Shown here one piece after another: positions 34,942 through 43,181 of a stretch of DNA of 48,850 nt. Both the position numbers and the translations under genes were made by a program. Within the stretch, counting starts at the first letter, position 1; each line of letters begins with the position of its first letter. The notes under the pieces were generated by a model. The model was not told where the DNA came from, did no database searches, and saw only the letters and a list, made by a program, of their open reading frames with translations. The stretch comes from Candidatus Binatia bacterium (lineage in GTDB: Bacteria > Vulcanimicrobiota > Vulcanimicrobiia > Vulcanimicrobiales > Vulcanimicrobiaceae): contig DATKMJ010000010.1 in assembly GCA_035541935.1 (NCBI GenBank), positions 1-48,850 on the forward strand, in the 5' to 3' direction.

Positions 34942-36357
34942 GTGAAGGACGTCCGGCCGAAGTACGCGCCTCTCTTGGCATCGCTGCTCCTTAGCGCGTG
35001 CTGGGGAGGCTCGCACGATCTCCTCACCGCCGCGGTCGCGCGAGCCGACATCTCGCAGCGGGTGACGGCCTCCGGCACGCTGGCCGCACAAGATACGGTT
35101 CTGGTCGGTTCGCAGGTCTCGGGCACGATCGCCAATCTCTACGTCGACTACAACAGTCCGGTCCACCGCGGCCAGGTGCTCGCGCGCCTCGATCCCAGCC
35201 TCTTCGTTGCGGCGCTCGACCAATCGCAAGCGACGCTTCGCCAGCTTCAGGCCACGCGCGCCGCGGCCACCTCCTCACTTTCCAGTTCGATCTACACGAG
35301 CTCGGCGGCGGAGAAGACGGCGCAGTCGCAGCAGCAGATGATCGCGGCGGCCGATGAAGACGTGCAACGAGCGCGCGCCGCATTCGACCTCGCGGCGTTG
35401 ACGCTCCACCGCGACCGGGCGCTCCTCCGCCAGGGATACGTCGCGCAGAACGTCGTGGATGCCGACGTCTCCAATGCCGAGGCGGCCCGCGACGCCCTCG
35501 TCGCCGCGCAGACGCAAGCGAAGACGTCGCGCCTTGCCAGCACGGCCAGCCACGACCAAGCGGGCAGTTCGGCGGCGCAGGCCGCCGGGGCCGCGGCCGC
35601 TCAGCGCGCGAGCGATGCGGCGGTGCGCGCGGCGGCTGCGGCGGTGCGCCAGGCGCAGATCAATCTCGACCACGCAACGATCGTCTCGCCGGTGGATGGA
35701 ACCGTCATTCAGCGCAACGTCTCGGTCGGACAGACCGTCGCCGCCGCGCTCCAGGCGCCGACGCTCTTTACGATCGCCAAGGATCTCGCGAAGATGGAGC
35801 TCGACATCGCGGTCGGCGAGCCCGACGTCGGCGCGGTGCGGCGCGGACAACGCGTCGCGTTCTCGGTGCTCGCCTATCCGGGGCGGATCTTCACGACGAC
35901 CGTCAGCGAGGTCCGGCAGAACCCGACGGTCGTCAACAACGTGACAACGTACGACACGGTAGCCTACCCGCCCAATCGCGACGGCGCGCTGCGCCCGGGA
36001 ATGACCGCCAACGTGCAGATAACCGTCGCTACCTATCGCGATGCGACGGTCGTGCCGCTCGCCGCGCTGCAGTGGCGGCCGTCGGCGGCCGTCGCGAAAC
36101 GCTATCGCGTCGTCGCTCCGCCGAGCGCCGGCGAAAGCTCGAAATCGTCGCAGTCGATCTGGGGCGCGACGGGCGGCACGACCGAATTCGCGATCTCGGC
36201 CGGCAGCGAGGGACACTGTTACGTCCTCGACGGGCGCACGTTGCGCGGCGTGCGCATCAATGTCCTCGCGGTAGACGGCACGCGCGTCGGCGTTACCGTC
36301 GAGGCGGGGACGCTCGAGCCCGGCGATCGCGTCGTGACCGACGATAGCGCGCCGTGA
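34942..36357 (+). CDS. MacA/HlyD-type periplasmic adaptor lipoprotein
   Basis: 471 residues from GTG 34942. The signal KYAPLLASLLLSACWGG places a lipobox Cys near residue 20. The order is typical of membrane fusion proteins: biotinyl/lipoyl half-motif (SGTIANLYVDYNSPVHRGQVLARLDPSLF), a long Ala/Gln-rich alpha-helical hairpin at roughly 90-230, the second half-motif (ATIVSPVDGTVIQRNVSVGQTV), then the beta-barrel (VAFSVLAYPGRIF). It would link an inner-membrane ABC transporter to an outer-membrane channel. GTGA overlap with the ATPase gene. No outer-membrane TolC-like gene is in the window. Confidence 0.9.
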   Translation: MKDVRPKYAPLLASLLLSACWGGSHDLLTAAVARADISQRVTASGTLAAQDTVLVGSQVSGTIANLYVDYNSPVHRGQVLARLDPSLFVAALDQSQATLRQLQATRAAATSSLSSSIYTSSAAEKTAQSQQQMIAAADEDVQRARAAFDLAALTLHRDRALLRQGYVAQNVVDADVSNAEAARDALVAAQTQAKTSRLASTASHDQAGSSAAQAAGAAAAQRASDAAVRAAAAAVRQAQINLDHATIVSPVDGTVIQRNVSVGQTVAAALQAPTLFTIAKDLAKMELDIAVGEPDVGAVRRGQRVAFSVLAYPGRIFTTTVSEVRQNPTVVNNVTTYDTVAYPPNRDGALRPGMTANVQITVATYRDATVVPLAALQWRPSAAVAKRYRVVAPPSAGESSKSSQSIWGATGGTTEFAISAGSEGHCYVLDGRTLRGVRINVLAVDGTRVGVTVEAGTLEPGDRVVTDDSAP

Positions 36358-37070
36358 CCGCGACCGTCGAGACGCACGAACTCACCCGGCTCTTTCTCGC
36401 CGGCAAAACCTCCGTCGCCGCGGTCGACCGCGTCACGTTCGCGCTCCCGCCCGGCGAGTTCGCCGCGATCATGGGACCGTCGGGCTCGGGAAAATCCACG
36501 TTCATGAACATCCTCGGCTGCCTCGATCGGCCGACGTCGGGCAGCTACCTCCTCGACGGCATCGACGTCTCGACGCTGACGGCCCGGGAACGCGCCAACG
36601 TGCGGCGGCTCAAACTCGGTTTTGTCTTTCAACAGTACAATCTCTTGGCGCGGACGTCGGCGCTCGAGAACGTCGAGCTCCCCCTGATGTACTCGGGCGA
36701 GCCGCCGCTCGAGCGGCGCGAGCGCGCGCGGCGAGCGCTCGTTGACGTCGGCTTGACGGAAGAGCATCACCGGGCAAATCCGAACGAGCTCTCCGGCGGA
36801 CAGCAGCAACGCGTCGCGATCGCTCGAGCGCTCGTCAACTCGCCGTCGCTGATCCTGGCCGACGAACCTACCGGCGCACTCGACTCGAAGACGTCGGCCG
36901 AGATCATGACGCTCTTCTTGCGGCTCAACCGCGAGCGCTCGATGACGATCTTGATGGTGACCCACGAGCTCGACGTCGCGCGTTACTCCAATCGCATCGT
37001 CTCCTTCCTCGACGGCCGCATCGTGGACGACCGGCCCGTGCGCCGCGAACCCGCGGCCGCTTCGCCGTGA
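36354..37070 (+). CDS. MacB/LolD-type ABC transporter ATP-binding protein
   Basis: 238 residues, a complete nucleotide-binding domain: Walker A GPSGSGKS at 41-48, Q-loop region VFQQYNLL near 91-98, signature LSGGQ at 146-150, Walker B LILADE at 166-171 and the switch His in MVTHELDVARY. The arrangement with a separate FtsX-like permease matches the split MacB/LolCDE group, which extrudes or extracts substrates by mechanotransmission. GTG start overlaps the adaptor stop by 4 bases, and the stop overlaps the permease start by 4. Confidence 0.92.
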   Translation: MTATVETHELTRLFLAGKTSVAAVDRVTFALPPGEFAAIMGPSGSGKSTFMNILGCLDRPTSGSYLLDGIDVSTLTARERANVRRLKLGFVFQQYNLLARTSALENVELPLMYSGEPPLERRERARRALVDVGLTEEHHRANPNELSGGQQQRVAIARALVNSPSLILADEPTGALDSKTSAEIMTLFLRLNRERSMTILMVTHELDVARYSNRIVSFLDGRIVDDRPVRREPAAASP

Positions 37071-38296
37071 ATCTCCAAGTAGCGGTAGTCATCGCGCTTC
37101 GAGCGCTGCTGCGCAACCGCGAGCGCTCGCTCCTGACCGTATTGGGCATCATCATCGGGGTCGCCGCCGTCATCGTAACGGTAGCGATCGGAACCGGCGC
37201 GCGCGGCTCCATCGAAGCCTCGATCGCCGGGCTCGGAAGCAACGTCATCGTGATCCTCCCGGGGAGCATGACGACGAACGGAGCGAACGTCGGGATCGGC
37301 GCGGCCTCGACGCTTACCGTGGACGACGGCCTGGCGATCGCGCACCAAGTGCGGCACGTCGCCGCGGTCACGCCGCTCGTCAGCCTCCGCACGCAGGTGC
37401 TCTCCCAATACAACAACTGGCAGACAAATGTCGTCGGGGTCTCTCCCTCGTGGCCGTTCGTTCGCAACTGGGCTTTGAGCACCGGCACGTTCTTCAACGA
37501 CGAGGACGTCGCGGTCGGATCGAAGGTCTGCGTCATCGGAACGACGGTCGCGCGCGAGCTCTTCCCGGCCGGAGAGCCGATCGTCGGCGCGACGATCACG
37601 ATCGGCAACGTCCCATTTCGCGTGATCGGGTTGCTCGCGTCGCGCGGACACACGTTCGGAACCGATCAAGACGACACGATCGTGATCCCCTACAGCTCGC
37701 TGCTCGAGCGCCTCTCGACGTCGGCGAACGGGCCGAACGTCGTCAGCGCCCTGATGATCTCGATCGACGCTCCGCAGAACATCGCCGCCGGCATCGACGC
37801 GGTCTCGCGTCTGCTTCGCATTCGCCATCGCATCGCTCCGCCGCTCACCGACGATTTCTCCGTGCGCGACTTGGCCGATGTGGCGAAGGTGATGACGTCG
37901 GCCGGTCTTACCCTGCAGATTCTTCTCGCGTCCATCGCGACCGTCTCGTTGATCGTCGGCGGGATCGGCATCATGAACATCATGCTCGTCTCGGTGACGG
38001 AGCGCACGCGGGAGATCGGTCTGCGCATGGCGGTCGGCGCGCCGGCCGAAGCGATCCTCCTGCAGTTCTTAGTCGAGGCGGTCGTGCTCTCGGTGCTCGG
38101 CGGCGCGATCGGCGTCGTCTTGGGAGTCTTCTTCTCGGCGATCGCGGCCGTCATCGGCCGCTTCCCGTTTACGTTTTCGCTCCCGACGGTCGCGCTCTCG
38201 CTTCTCTTCTCGGCAGCGATCGGAATCGGGTTCGGATACTATCCCGCGCGCAAAGCCGCGCATCTCGACCCGATCGTCGCGCTCCACGCCGAATGA
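37067..38296 (+). CDS. MacB/FtsX-type ABC transporter permease
   Basis: 409 residues: a first membrane helix (LTVLGIIIGVAAVIVTVAIG), a large extracytoplasmic MacB_PCD domain of about 230 residues, then three helices in the FtsX domain (ILLASIATVSLIVGGIGIMNI, VVLSVLGGAIGVVLGVFFSA, ALSLLFSAAIGIGFGYYPA). The segment VTERTREIGLRMAVGA is the typical coupling region. With the two upstream genes it forms a MacAB-like exporter of unknown substrate (peptide, macrolide, siderophore or lipoprotein). Its stop overlaps the acetate kinase start (ATGA), an unusual coupling. Confidence 0.92.
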   Translation: MNLQVAVVIALRALLRNRERSLLTVLGIIIGVAAVIVTVAIGTGARGSIEASIAGLGSNVIVILPGSMTTNGANVGIGAASTLTVDDGLAIAHQVRHVAAVTPLVSLRTQVLSQYNNWQTNVVGVSPSWPFVRNWALSTGTFFNDEDVAVGSKVCVIGTTVARELFPAGEPIVGATITIGNVPFRVIGLLASRGHTFGTDQDDTIVIPYSSLLERLSTSANGPNVVSALMISIDAPQNIAAGIDAVSRLLRIRHRIAPPLTDDFSVRDLADVAKVMTSAGLTLQILLASIATVSLIVGGIGIMNIMLVSVTERTREIGLRMAVGAPAEAILLQFLVEAVVLSVLGGAIGVVLGVFFSAIAAVIGRFPFTFSLPTVALSLLFSAAIGIGFGYYPARKAAHLDPIVALHAE

Positions 38297-39378
38297 AACT
38301 CCTCTGCCTCGACGCGGGCTCCTCGTCGCTGAAGTTCGCCGTCTATCGCGCGGCACGGGACGGCACGCCCGCGCGCTTGACGTCGGGATCCTTTCCCGCT
38401 ACCGCCGATGCCGAGTCCGCGCTCGATCGCATTCTCGAATCGCTCGATGGAGAGGCCGGCGCGCCGTTCGCCGCGATCGGGCATCGGATCGTCTTCGGCG
38501 GCCCGCGCTACCAGCGGCCCGTGCTCGCGGACGACGCCGTCGTGCGCGAACTCGAAGGGCTCGTCGGAATCGAGCCGCTCCACCTGCGCGCCGAGCTCGA
38601 TCTCCTCGCGGCGGTGCGCCGCCGCTTTCCCGGCGCAGCGAGCGTGCTCGCATTCGACACGGCGTTCCACGCGCGCGCTCCCGCGATCGCAAAGCGTCTG
38701 CCGTTGCCGGGCGACCTCGATCCGCTGTTGATGCGGTACGGGTTTCACGGACTCTCGTATGAGTACGTCGTCTCGCAGCTCGGCGACGATCGGGGACGAA
38801 CCGTCGTCGCGCATCTCGGCTCCGGCGCGAGCCTCTGCGCGCTTCGCGACGGCGCGCCGGTGGATACGACGATGGGATTCTCGGCGCTGGGCGGGTTGAT
38901 GATGGCGACGCGGCCCGGGGACCTCGATCCCGGCGCGATCCTGCGCCTGCTCGATGACGGCTACGACGCGACGCGCCTGACCGATCTGCTCTACCGCCGC
39001 AGCGGATTGCTCGGCGTCTCCGGAAGGACGGCCGAGATGCGGGAGCTCCTCGAGACGCAGGCGGCCGACCCGGCGGCGCGCGACGCGGTCGAGCTCTTCG
39101 TCTATCAGCTCGTCAAGCATCTCGGTTCGATGGTCGCGGTGCTCGGCGGCCTCGACCGCCTCGTCTTTACCGGCGGCATCGGCGAGCGCGCGCCGGCAAT
39201 CCGCAACGCGGTCGCGTCGGCCTTCCAGTTCCTTGGCGTACGGCTCGACGACGAAGCCAACCGCGCGAGCGAGCGCACGGTCTCGTGCCCGGAGAGCGCG
39301 GTCCGGGTGCTGGTCGTGCCGACCGACGAGAACCTCGTCATCGCTCGACACGCAATCGCCCTCGTCTCGGCGTCTTAG
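38293..39378 (+). CDS. ackA: Acetate kinase
   Basis: 361 residues, somewhat shorter than the usual 390-400. Family motifs are present: LDAGSSSLKF at the N-terminus, GHRIVFGG (Arg65), FDTAFHARAP (Asp122), RYGFHG (His152), TRPGDLDPG (Arg207), VFTGGIGERA and a C-terminal DENLVIAR with the expected Glu. Two positions depart from the classical signature: Asp7 where Asn is usual (NAGSSS) and Phe68 where His is usual (HRVVHGG). With the phosphotransacetylase at 28452 it would yield acetate and ATP. Translationally coupled to the ABC permease. Confidence 0.92.
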   Translation: MKLLCLDAGSSSLKFAVYRAARDGTPARLTSGSFPATADAESALDRILESLDGEAGAPFAAIGHRIVFGGPRYQRPVLADDAVVRELEGLVGIEPLHLRAELDLLAAVRRRFPGAASVLAFDTAFHARAPAIAKRLPLPGDLDPLLMRYGFHGLSYEYVVSQLGDDRGRTVVAHLGSGASLCALRDGAPVDTTMGFSALGGLMMATRPGDLDPGAILRLLDDGYDATRLTDLLYRRSGLLGVSGRTAEMRELLETQAADPAARDAVELFVYQLVKHLGSMVAVLGGLDRLVFTGGIGERAPAIRNAVASAFQFLGVRLDDEANRASERTVSCPESAVRVLVVPTDENLVIARHAIALVSAS

Positions 39379-39408
39379 GAAGACGCGATGCAGGTTCTGC
39401 CCGAGTCG

Positions 39409-39440
39409 TTCACGAGGAATTCCCGGCGCTCGCGTACCGT
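39409..39440 (+). promoter_or_regulatory. Predicted activator box and -10 of the usp pair (TTCAC-N6-TTCCC-N10-TACCGT)
   Basis: Half-sites at 39409 and 39420; TACCGT at 39435-39440 is 6 bases before ATG 39447. It lies in the 68-base gap after ackA and gives the Usp pair its own start. Confidence 0.7.
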
Positions 39441-39446
39441 GAGCCT

Positions 39447-39839
39447 ATGATTCTCGTGCCCTTCGACGGCTCCGCCGCCGCCGCGCACGCGCTCGAGTAC
39501 GCCTGCGACTTCGGCAAACTGGTCGGCGCCGACGTCCACGTCTGCCACGTCGTAGATTACGTGGAAGACGCCGAGGGCGTCCTGGCGAAGGCTCGCGACA
39601 TCGCACGCAAACACGAGGTCTCGATTCAGGCACAGACGCTCCGCGGCAACGTCGCCGAGGCGATCCTCGCGTGCGCTCGGGAGAGCCGCGCCGATCTCAT
39701 CGTGATGGGAACGCACGGGCGGGGCGGTTTCCGCTGGGCGATGCTCGGCAGCGTCGCCGAAGACGTCACGCGCCACAGCACGCTGCCGGTGCTCCTGCTG
39801 CGCGATCCGACCTACGAGTTGGCTCCGGTGACGGCATGA
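39447..39839 (+). CDS. Universal stress protein (UspA family)
   Basis: 130 residues, a single compact Usp domain starting MILVPFDGSAAAAHALEYA and ending with the ATP-binding signature GTHGRGGFRWAMLGSVAEDV. ATG 39447 is fixed by the -10 box 6 bases upstream; an in-frame extension to 39285 would run into ackA. Its stop overlaps the next Usp gene as ATGA, so the two are coupled and may form a heterodimer. Confidence 0.9.
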   Translation: MILVPFDGSAAAAHALEYACDFGKLVGADVHVCHVVDYVEDAEGVLAKARDIARKHEVSIQAQTLRGNVAEAILACARESRADLIVMGTHGRGGFRWAMLGSVAEDVTRHSTLPVLLLRDPTYELAPVTA

Positions 39840-40288
39840 GCGAACGTCCGCGCATTCTCGTTCCGGTCGATGGCTCGCATACGTCGCTGCGGGCGCTCGA
39901 CGTCGCGATCGAGTTTGCCGCGAAACTCCAAGCCGAACTCGTCATCTGTCACGTCGTCGAGCTTGCGAAAGCCGCAACGCTGAGCGGAGGGCAGGCAGAG
40001 CTCGTCGCCGGCTGTCTCGAGGAATTGCAGACGGAAGGAAAGGCAATCGTCGAAGAGGCGACCGCGCGCGTCGGCGATCGGGTCGCCGTTTCGTCTCGCA
40101 TCGCCGAAGGCGAGTCCGTGGATCAGATCGAGCGAATCGCCGACGAGATCGCGCCGGCGTTCATCGTGATCGGCACGCACGGGCGCACCGGGCTTACGCG
40201 GCTCGTCATGGGAAGCGTGGCGGAGGGCGTGGTACGCGGCGCTCGCGTGCCGGTGATGGTCGTCCCTCAGGGACGCCGGAGTTTGTAA
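39836..40288 (+). CDS. Universal stress protein (UspA family)
   Basis: 150 residues: RILVPVDGSHTSLRALDVA at the N-terminus, a charged helical middle (VAGCLEELQTEGKAIVEEAT) and the ATP-binding signature GTHGRTGLTRLVMGSVAEGV. Second gene of a coupled Usp pair. Its last 22 bases overlap the 3' end of the convergent response regulator gene. Confidence 0.9.
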   Translation: MSERPRILVPVDGSHTSLRALDVAIEFAAKLQAELVICHVVELAKAATLSGGQAELVAGCLEELQTEGKAIVEEATARVGDRVAVSSRIAEGESVDQIERIADEIAPAFIVIGTHGRTGLTRLVMGSVAEGVVRGARVPVMVVPQGRRSL

Positions 40289-40962
40289 CCGACGCCGTAG
40301 ACGGTGAGGACGTAGGCCGGATTGCGGCCGTCGCGTTCGATCTTCTTCCTCAAGTTGTTGATGTGACGGTCGAGCGTGCGCTCGTAGATGTTGCCGGCGT
40401 CCTGCAGGCGGTCGAGGAGTTGCGCGCGCGTGAAGACCTCACCGGGACGGCTCGCGAGGATGCGGAGAATCCGAAACTCCGTCGCGGTGAGATTCGCCGG
40501 CTTCCCGTCCATCCGCACTTCGTGCGAGGCGAGGTCCATCTCCATCTCGCCGATCCGGATCAGCTCGCCCGCGGATCGCGCCGACGAACGTTCCTCGACT
40601 CGCCGCAGCAGGGCGCGGATGCGAGCCATCAGCTCGCGCGGGGAGAACGGCTTCGTCACGTAATCGTCGGCGCCGAGCTCCAATCCGACGATGCGCTCGG
40701 ACTCCTCGCCGCGCGCCGTCAACACGATCGCGGGCACGCGGTCCCCGCTCGCCGCCGTTGCGCGCAACACGTCGAGACCGCTGCCGTCGGGAAGTGCAAC
40801 GTCGAGAATCATGACGTTCGGCCTGCGCTCGCGCAGCGCGCCGAGCGCCTCTTTCACCGTGCCGCAGAGGGTAGACTCGTAGCCGTCGCGGCGAAGGTAC
40901 CCCGCTAGGACCTCGGCGATCTTCGGTTCGTCCTCGAGCACGAGCACGCGTTTTCGCTCCAC
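40267..40962 (-). CDS. OmpR/PhoB-family response regulator
   Basis: 231 residues. Receiver domain with acidic pocket LEDE, phospho-acceptor Asp54 (VMILDVALPDGSG), Thr at LTARG and Lys104 (YVTKPFSPRE); C-terminal winged helix with LTATEFRILRILASRPGEVFTR and the recognition-helix region NIYERTLDRHINNLRKKIE. It starts 4 bases after the stop of oxidase subunit I and is therefore the last gene of the ba3 oxidase operon. Such proteins bind 11-bp direct repeats; it is one of two candidates in this window for the TTC-repeat boxes, and its own operon carries one. No cognate kinase is adjacent on this strand. Confidence 0.93.
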   Translation of the reverse strand: MERKRVLVLEDEPKIAEVLAGYLRRDGYESTLCGTVKEALGALRERRPNVMILDVALPDGSGLDVLRATAASGDRVPAIVLTARGEESERIVGLELGADDYVTKPFSPRELMARIRALLRRVEERSSARSAGELIRIGEMEMDLASHEVRMDGKPANLTATEFRILRILASRPGEVFTRAQLLDRLQDAGNIYERTLDRHINNLRKKIERDGRNPAYVLTVYGVGYKLRRP

Positions 40963-40966
40963 GACG

Positions 40967-42598
40967 CTACCACGTGCGCATTCCCGGCGCGAGGTAACCG
41001 GGATGGCGAAGGAGTTCGCCGAGCGGTCCGGCGTAGGCGAGCACGGCGAGCACGAGTGCGAGTACGCCCCAACGATAGAGATGCTCGAGCGGCTCCGGCG
41101 TTCTCTCGGCTCCGAGCGGCGGCGTCGCGAAGACGACCTCGTCGTACTCCACGCGCTCGTTGACCATCAGCGTGCCGATCGCAACGGCGACGAACGTCAG
41201 GATGCTCAGGAAGAGAAAGAATCCGCCCGCCGCCGCGAGCAGCATGTACGGCTGCCACGCGTTCGCAGCAGCGGCGCCCATGTATGCAACCTCCGCGGTT
41301 CGGCGCGGCGCGCCGAGCAGGCCGGCGACGTGCATCGAGATCGACATGATCAGCATGCCGACGAACCAGAGGCGCGTCTGGAAGAGCGCCCACTCGGGCT
41401 TCCAGAGCGCGCGCCCGGTGAGGCGCGGAATCATCCAGTAAGCGGCGCCGAGAAACGTCAGCGCGACCGGTCCGCCGACCGTGACGTGGAAGTGTCCGAC
41501 GATCCAGATCGTGTTATGCACGACGGTGTCCATGCTGTACGACGCATTGACCAAGCCGCCGAAGCCGCCGAGGATGAAGAGCAGCATCCCGAGCGCGGCG
41601 CCGCTGAACGTCGGATCGTTCCACGGAAGCGCCCGGACCGTGGCGATGAACCCGTTGCGGCCCCGCGAGATCGCGAACAGCTCGAACGAGGCGAAGATCG
41701 CAAAGGCCGTGATGAACGAGGGAATCGCGACCCCGTAGGTGGTGACGGTGTGGAGCATCTTCCAGACCGACGAGATCCCCGGCTCCGTGAACTCGTGGTG
41801 GATGCCGACCGGCGTCGAGAGGAGGATCAGCATGATGAAGGTGAGCCGCGTCAGCCCGTCGCTGAAGACGTTTCCGCCGTAGCGCGTCGGAATGATGTTA
41901 TACCAGATGATGTACGCGCCCATGATCCAGAAGTAGACGAGCGGGTGACCGAAGTACCAGAAGAACATGCGCGTCAGCATCACGTTGATGCCGGGGGTCC
42001 ATCCGAACGCCCACGGAATGAGCAGGAACATCTCGGCGACGACGCCCAGCGTCGCGACGAGCCACATCACGAACGTCGCGCCCGCACAAAAGACGACGAG
42101 CGGGACCGGCTTCCCCGGATTGCGTTTGCGGAAGTAGTTGATGTTCGCGAAGAGCTCGAACGCAACGACCCACGTCCCGAGCACGAGCAGCGTCGCGCCG
42201 ACGTAGAACCACGGACTCGCCTTCAGCGGAGCGTAGAACGTGTAGAGAACCGTAGCGTCGCCGTGCAGGATCGTCACCGCGGCCATCGCCGTGCCGGCGA
42301 CCATCAGCGCCCAGCCGAACCATCCCGGAAGGAGCGAACGCTCTCGCGGTATCGAGCGGTACGTTACGAAGAGCGTGAGCCCGGTGATGAAGAACGTCGT
42401 AAAGACGAGCGCCATCAGGACGCCGTGCATCGTGAGCACGCGGTAGTAATCGAACCAGCCGGGGGCGCCGAACGCGCCGGTGCGCGCGAATCCTTGAAAG
42501 ACCCCGAAAATCGCGCCGAGTGCGATCGCCGCCGTCGCGGTGTAGAGATGCGCGATGACGATGCGATTCTCGCCGCGTCTGGTCGCCGCTGCGTCCAT
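40967..42598 (-). CDS. b(o/a)3-type cytochrome c oxidase subunit I
   Basis: 543 residues from ATG 42598, one base after the subunit II stop; an upstream extension of 16 codons lies within subunit II. Haem-copper ligands are all present: low-spin haem His58 (TMHGVLMAL) and His371, CuB His218, His267 and His268 (STPVGIHHEF), the cross-linked Tyr222 (FGHPLVYFW) and high-spin haem His369 (VGHFHVTVGG). About 13 membrane helices. The HPLVY pattern and the small companion subunits point to the B family (ba3/CbaA), which has high oxygen affinity and reduced proton pumping. It reduces O2 to water in the inner membrane. Confidence 0.93.
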   Translation of the reverse strand: MDAAATRRGENRIVIAHLYTATAAIALGAIFGVFQGFARTGAFGAPGWFDYYRVLTMHGVLMALVFTTFFITGLTLFVTYRSIPRERSLLPGWFGWALMVAGTAMAAVTILHGDATVLYTFYAPLKASPWFYVGATLLVLGTWVVAFELFANINYFRKRNPGKPVPLVVFCAGATFVMWLVATLGVVAEMFLLIPWAFGWTPGINVMLTRMFFWYFGHPLVYFWIMGAYIIWYNIIPTRYGGNVFSDGLTRLTFIMLILLSTPVGIHHEFTEPGISSVWKMLHTVTTYGVAIPSFITAFAIFASFELFAISRGRNGFIATVRALPWNDPTFSGAALGMLLFILGGFGGLVNASYSMDTVVHNTIWIVGHFHVTVGGPVALTFLGAAYWMIPRLTGRALWKPEWALFQTRLWFVGMLIMSISMHVAGLLGAPRRTAEVAYMGAAAANAWQPYMLLAAAGGFFLFLSILTFVAVAIGTLMVNERVEYDEVVFATPPLGAERTPEPLEHLYRWGVLALVLAVLAYAGPLGELLRHPGYLAPGMRTW

Positions 42599-42599
42599 T

Positions 42600-43067
42600 T
42601 TACCGCACCTCGATCTTTGCAAACATGTCTTGGTGATCGATTCCACAGTACTCGTGACAGATCAGCAGATACTCGCCGGCTTTGGTAAACGTGTGCGGCT
42701 CCTGATTCACCCACCCCGGAATCGCCATCATGTTGAGGTCCGTTCCCGGAACGAAGAAACCGTGAACGACGTCGGCGCTCGTCACGTAGAACGTAACCTT
42801 GCTCCCCTTGGGAACGATCAGCATCGCCGGGTCGAACGAGAAGACGTGCGCGACGTAGTAGGCCTCGTAGGTGCCGTCGGCGACCCGCCGTAAGCCCGGG
42901 TGATCGAAGGGCGCCGTCTGGGCGAGGTTCGTCGGGTCTACCTGCGTCATCCCCGATGGGGGATTGATGTCGTCGGCGAACGCCGCGAAGGCGATCAGCG
43001 CCAGAAAGGCGACGAGCATCGCCACTCCAAACGAGAGCCACGCGCGTTCGTACCGATGGACGTGCAT
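42600..43067 (-). CDS. Cytochrome c oxidase subunit II, ba3-type (CuA)
   Basis: 155 residues: one N-terminal membrane anchor (LSFGVAMLVAFLALIAFAAF) and a cupredoxin domain. The binuclear CuA ligands are His102 (VVHGFFVPG), Cys137, Glu139, Cys141, His145 and Met148 in CHEYCGIDHQDM. It takes electrons from cytochrome c outside the membrane and passes them to subunit I. One anchor instead of two fits the ba3 type. It begins directly after the stop of the subunit IIa-like peptide. Confidence 0.93.
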   Translation of the reverse strand: MHVHRYERAWLSFGVAMLVAFLALIAFAAFADDINPPSGMTQVDPTNLAQTAPFDHPGLRRVADGTYEAYYVAHVFSFDPAMLIVPKGSKVTFYVTSADVVHGFFVPGTDLNMMAIPGWVNQEPHTFTKAGEYLLICHEYCGIDHQDMFAKIEVR

Positions 43068-43181
43068 CTACCAGCGTCCTCGCAGCAGCGCGTACATCCC
43101 GAGCCAGAGCAGCGCGAACGTCGCGCCCATCACGAAGACGAAGCGCAACGTTCCGATCAGCGGCGCGTCGCCGTTTTTCAC
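43068..43181 (-). CDS. Cytochrome c oxidase subunit IIa-like small membrane protein (CbaD type)
   Basis: 37 residues from GTG 43181: a short polar start (MKNGDAPLIGTLR), one membrane helix (FVFVMGATFALLWLGMYALL) and the end RGRW. Thermus ba3 oxidase has a single-helix subunit IIa of about the same length that packs against subunit I. The GTG overlaps the stop of the upstream gene by 4 bases and the TAG abuts the subunit II ATG, so it is well placed between translated genes. Short enough to be missed by automatic annotation. Confidence 0.8.
   Translation of the reverse strand: MKNGDAPLIGTLRFVFVMGATFALLWLGMYALLRGRW

Noticed and set aside
41003-42688. 561-codon plus-strand frame opposite oxidase subunit I
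   Set aside because: Glu/Arg/Asp-rich shadow; the minus strand has all haem and copper ligands of the oxidase.
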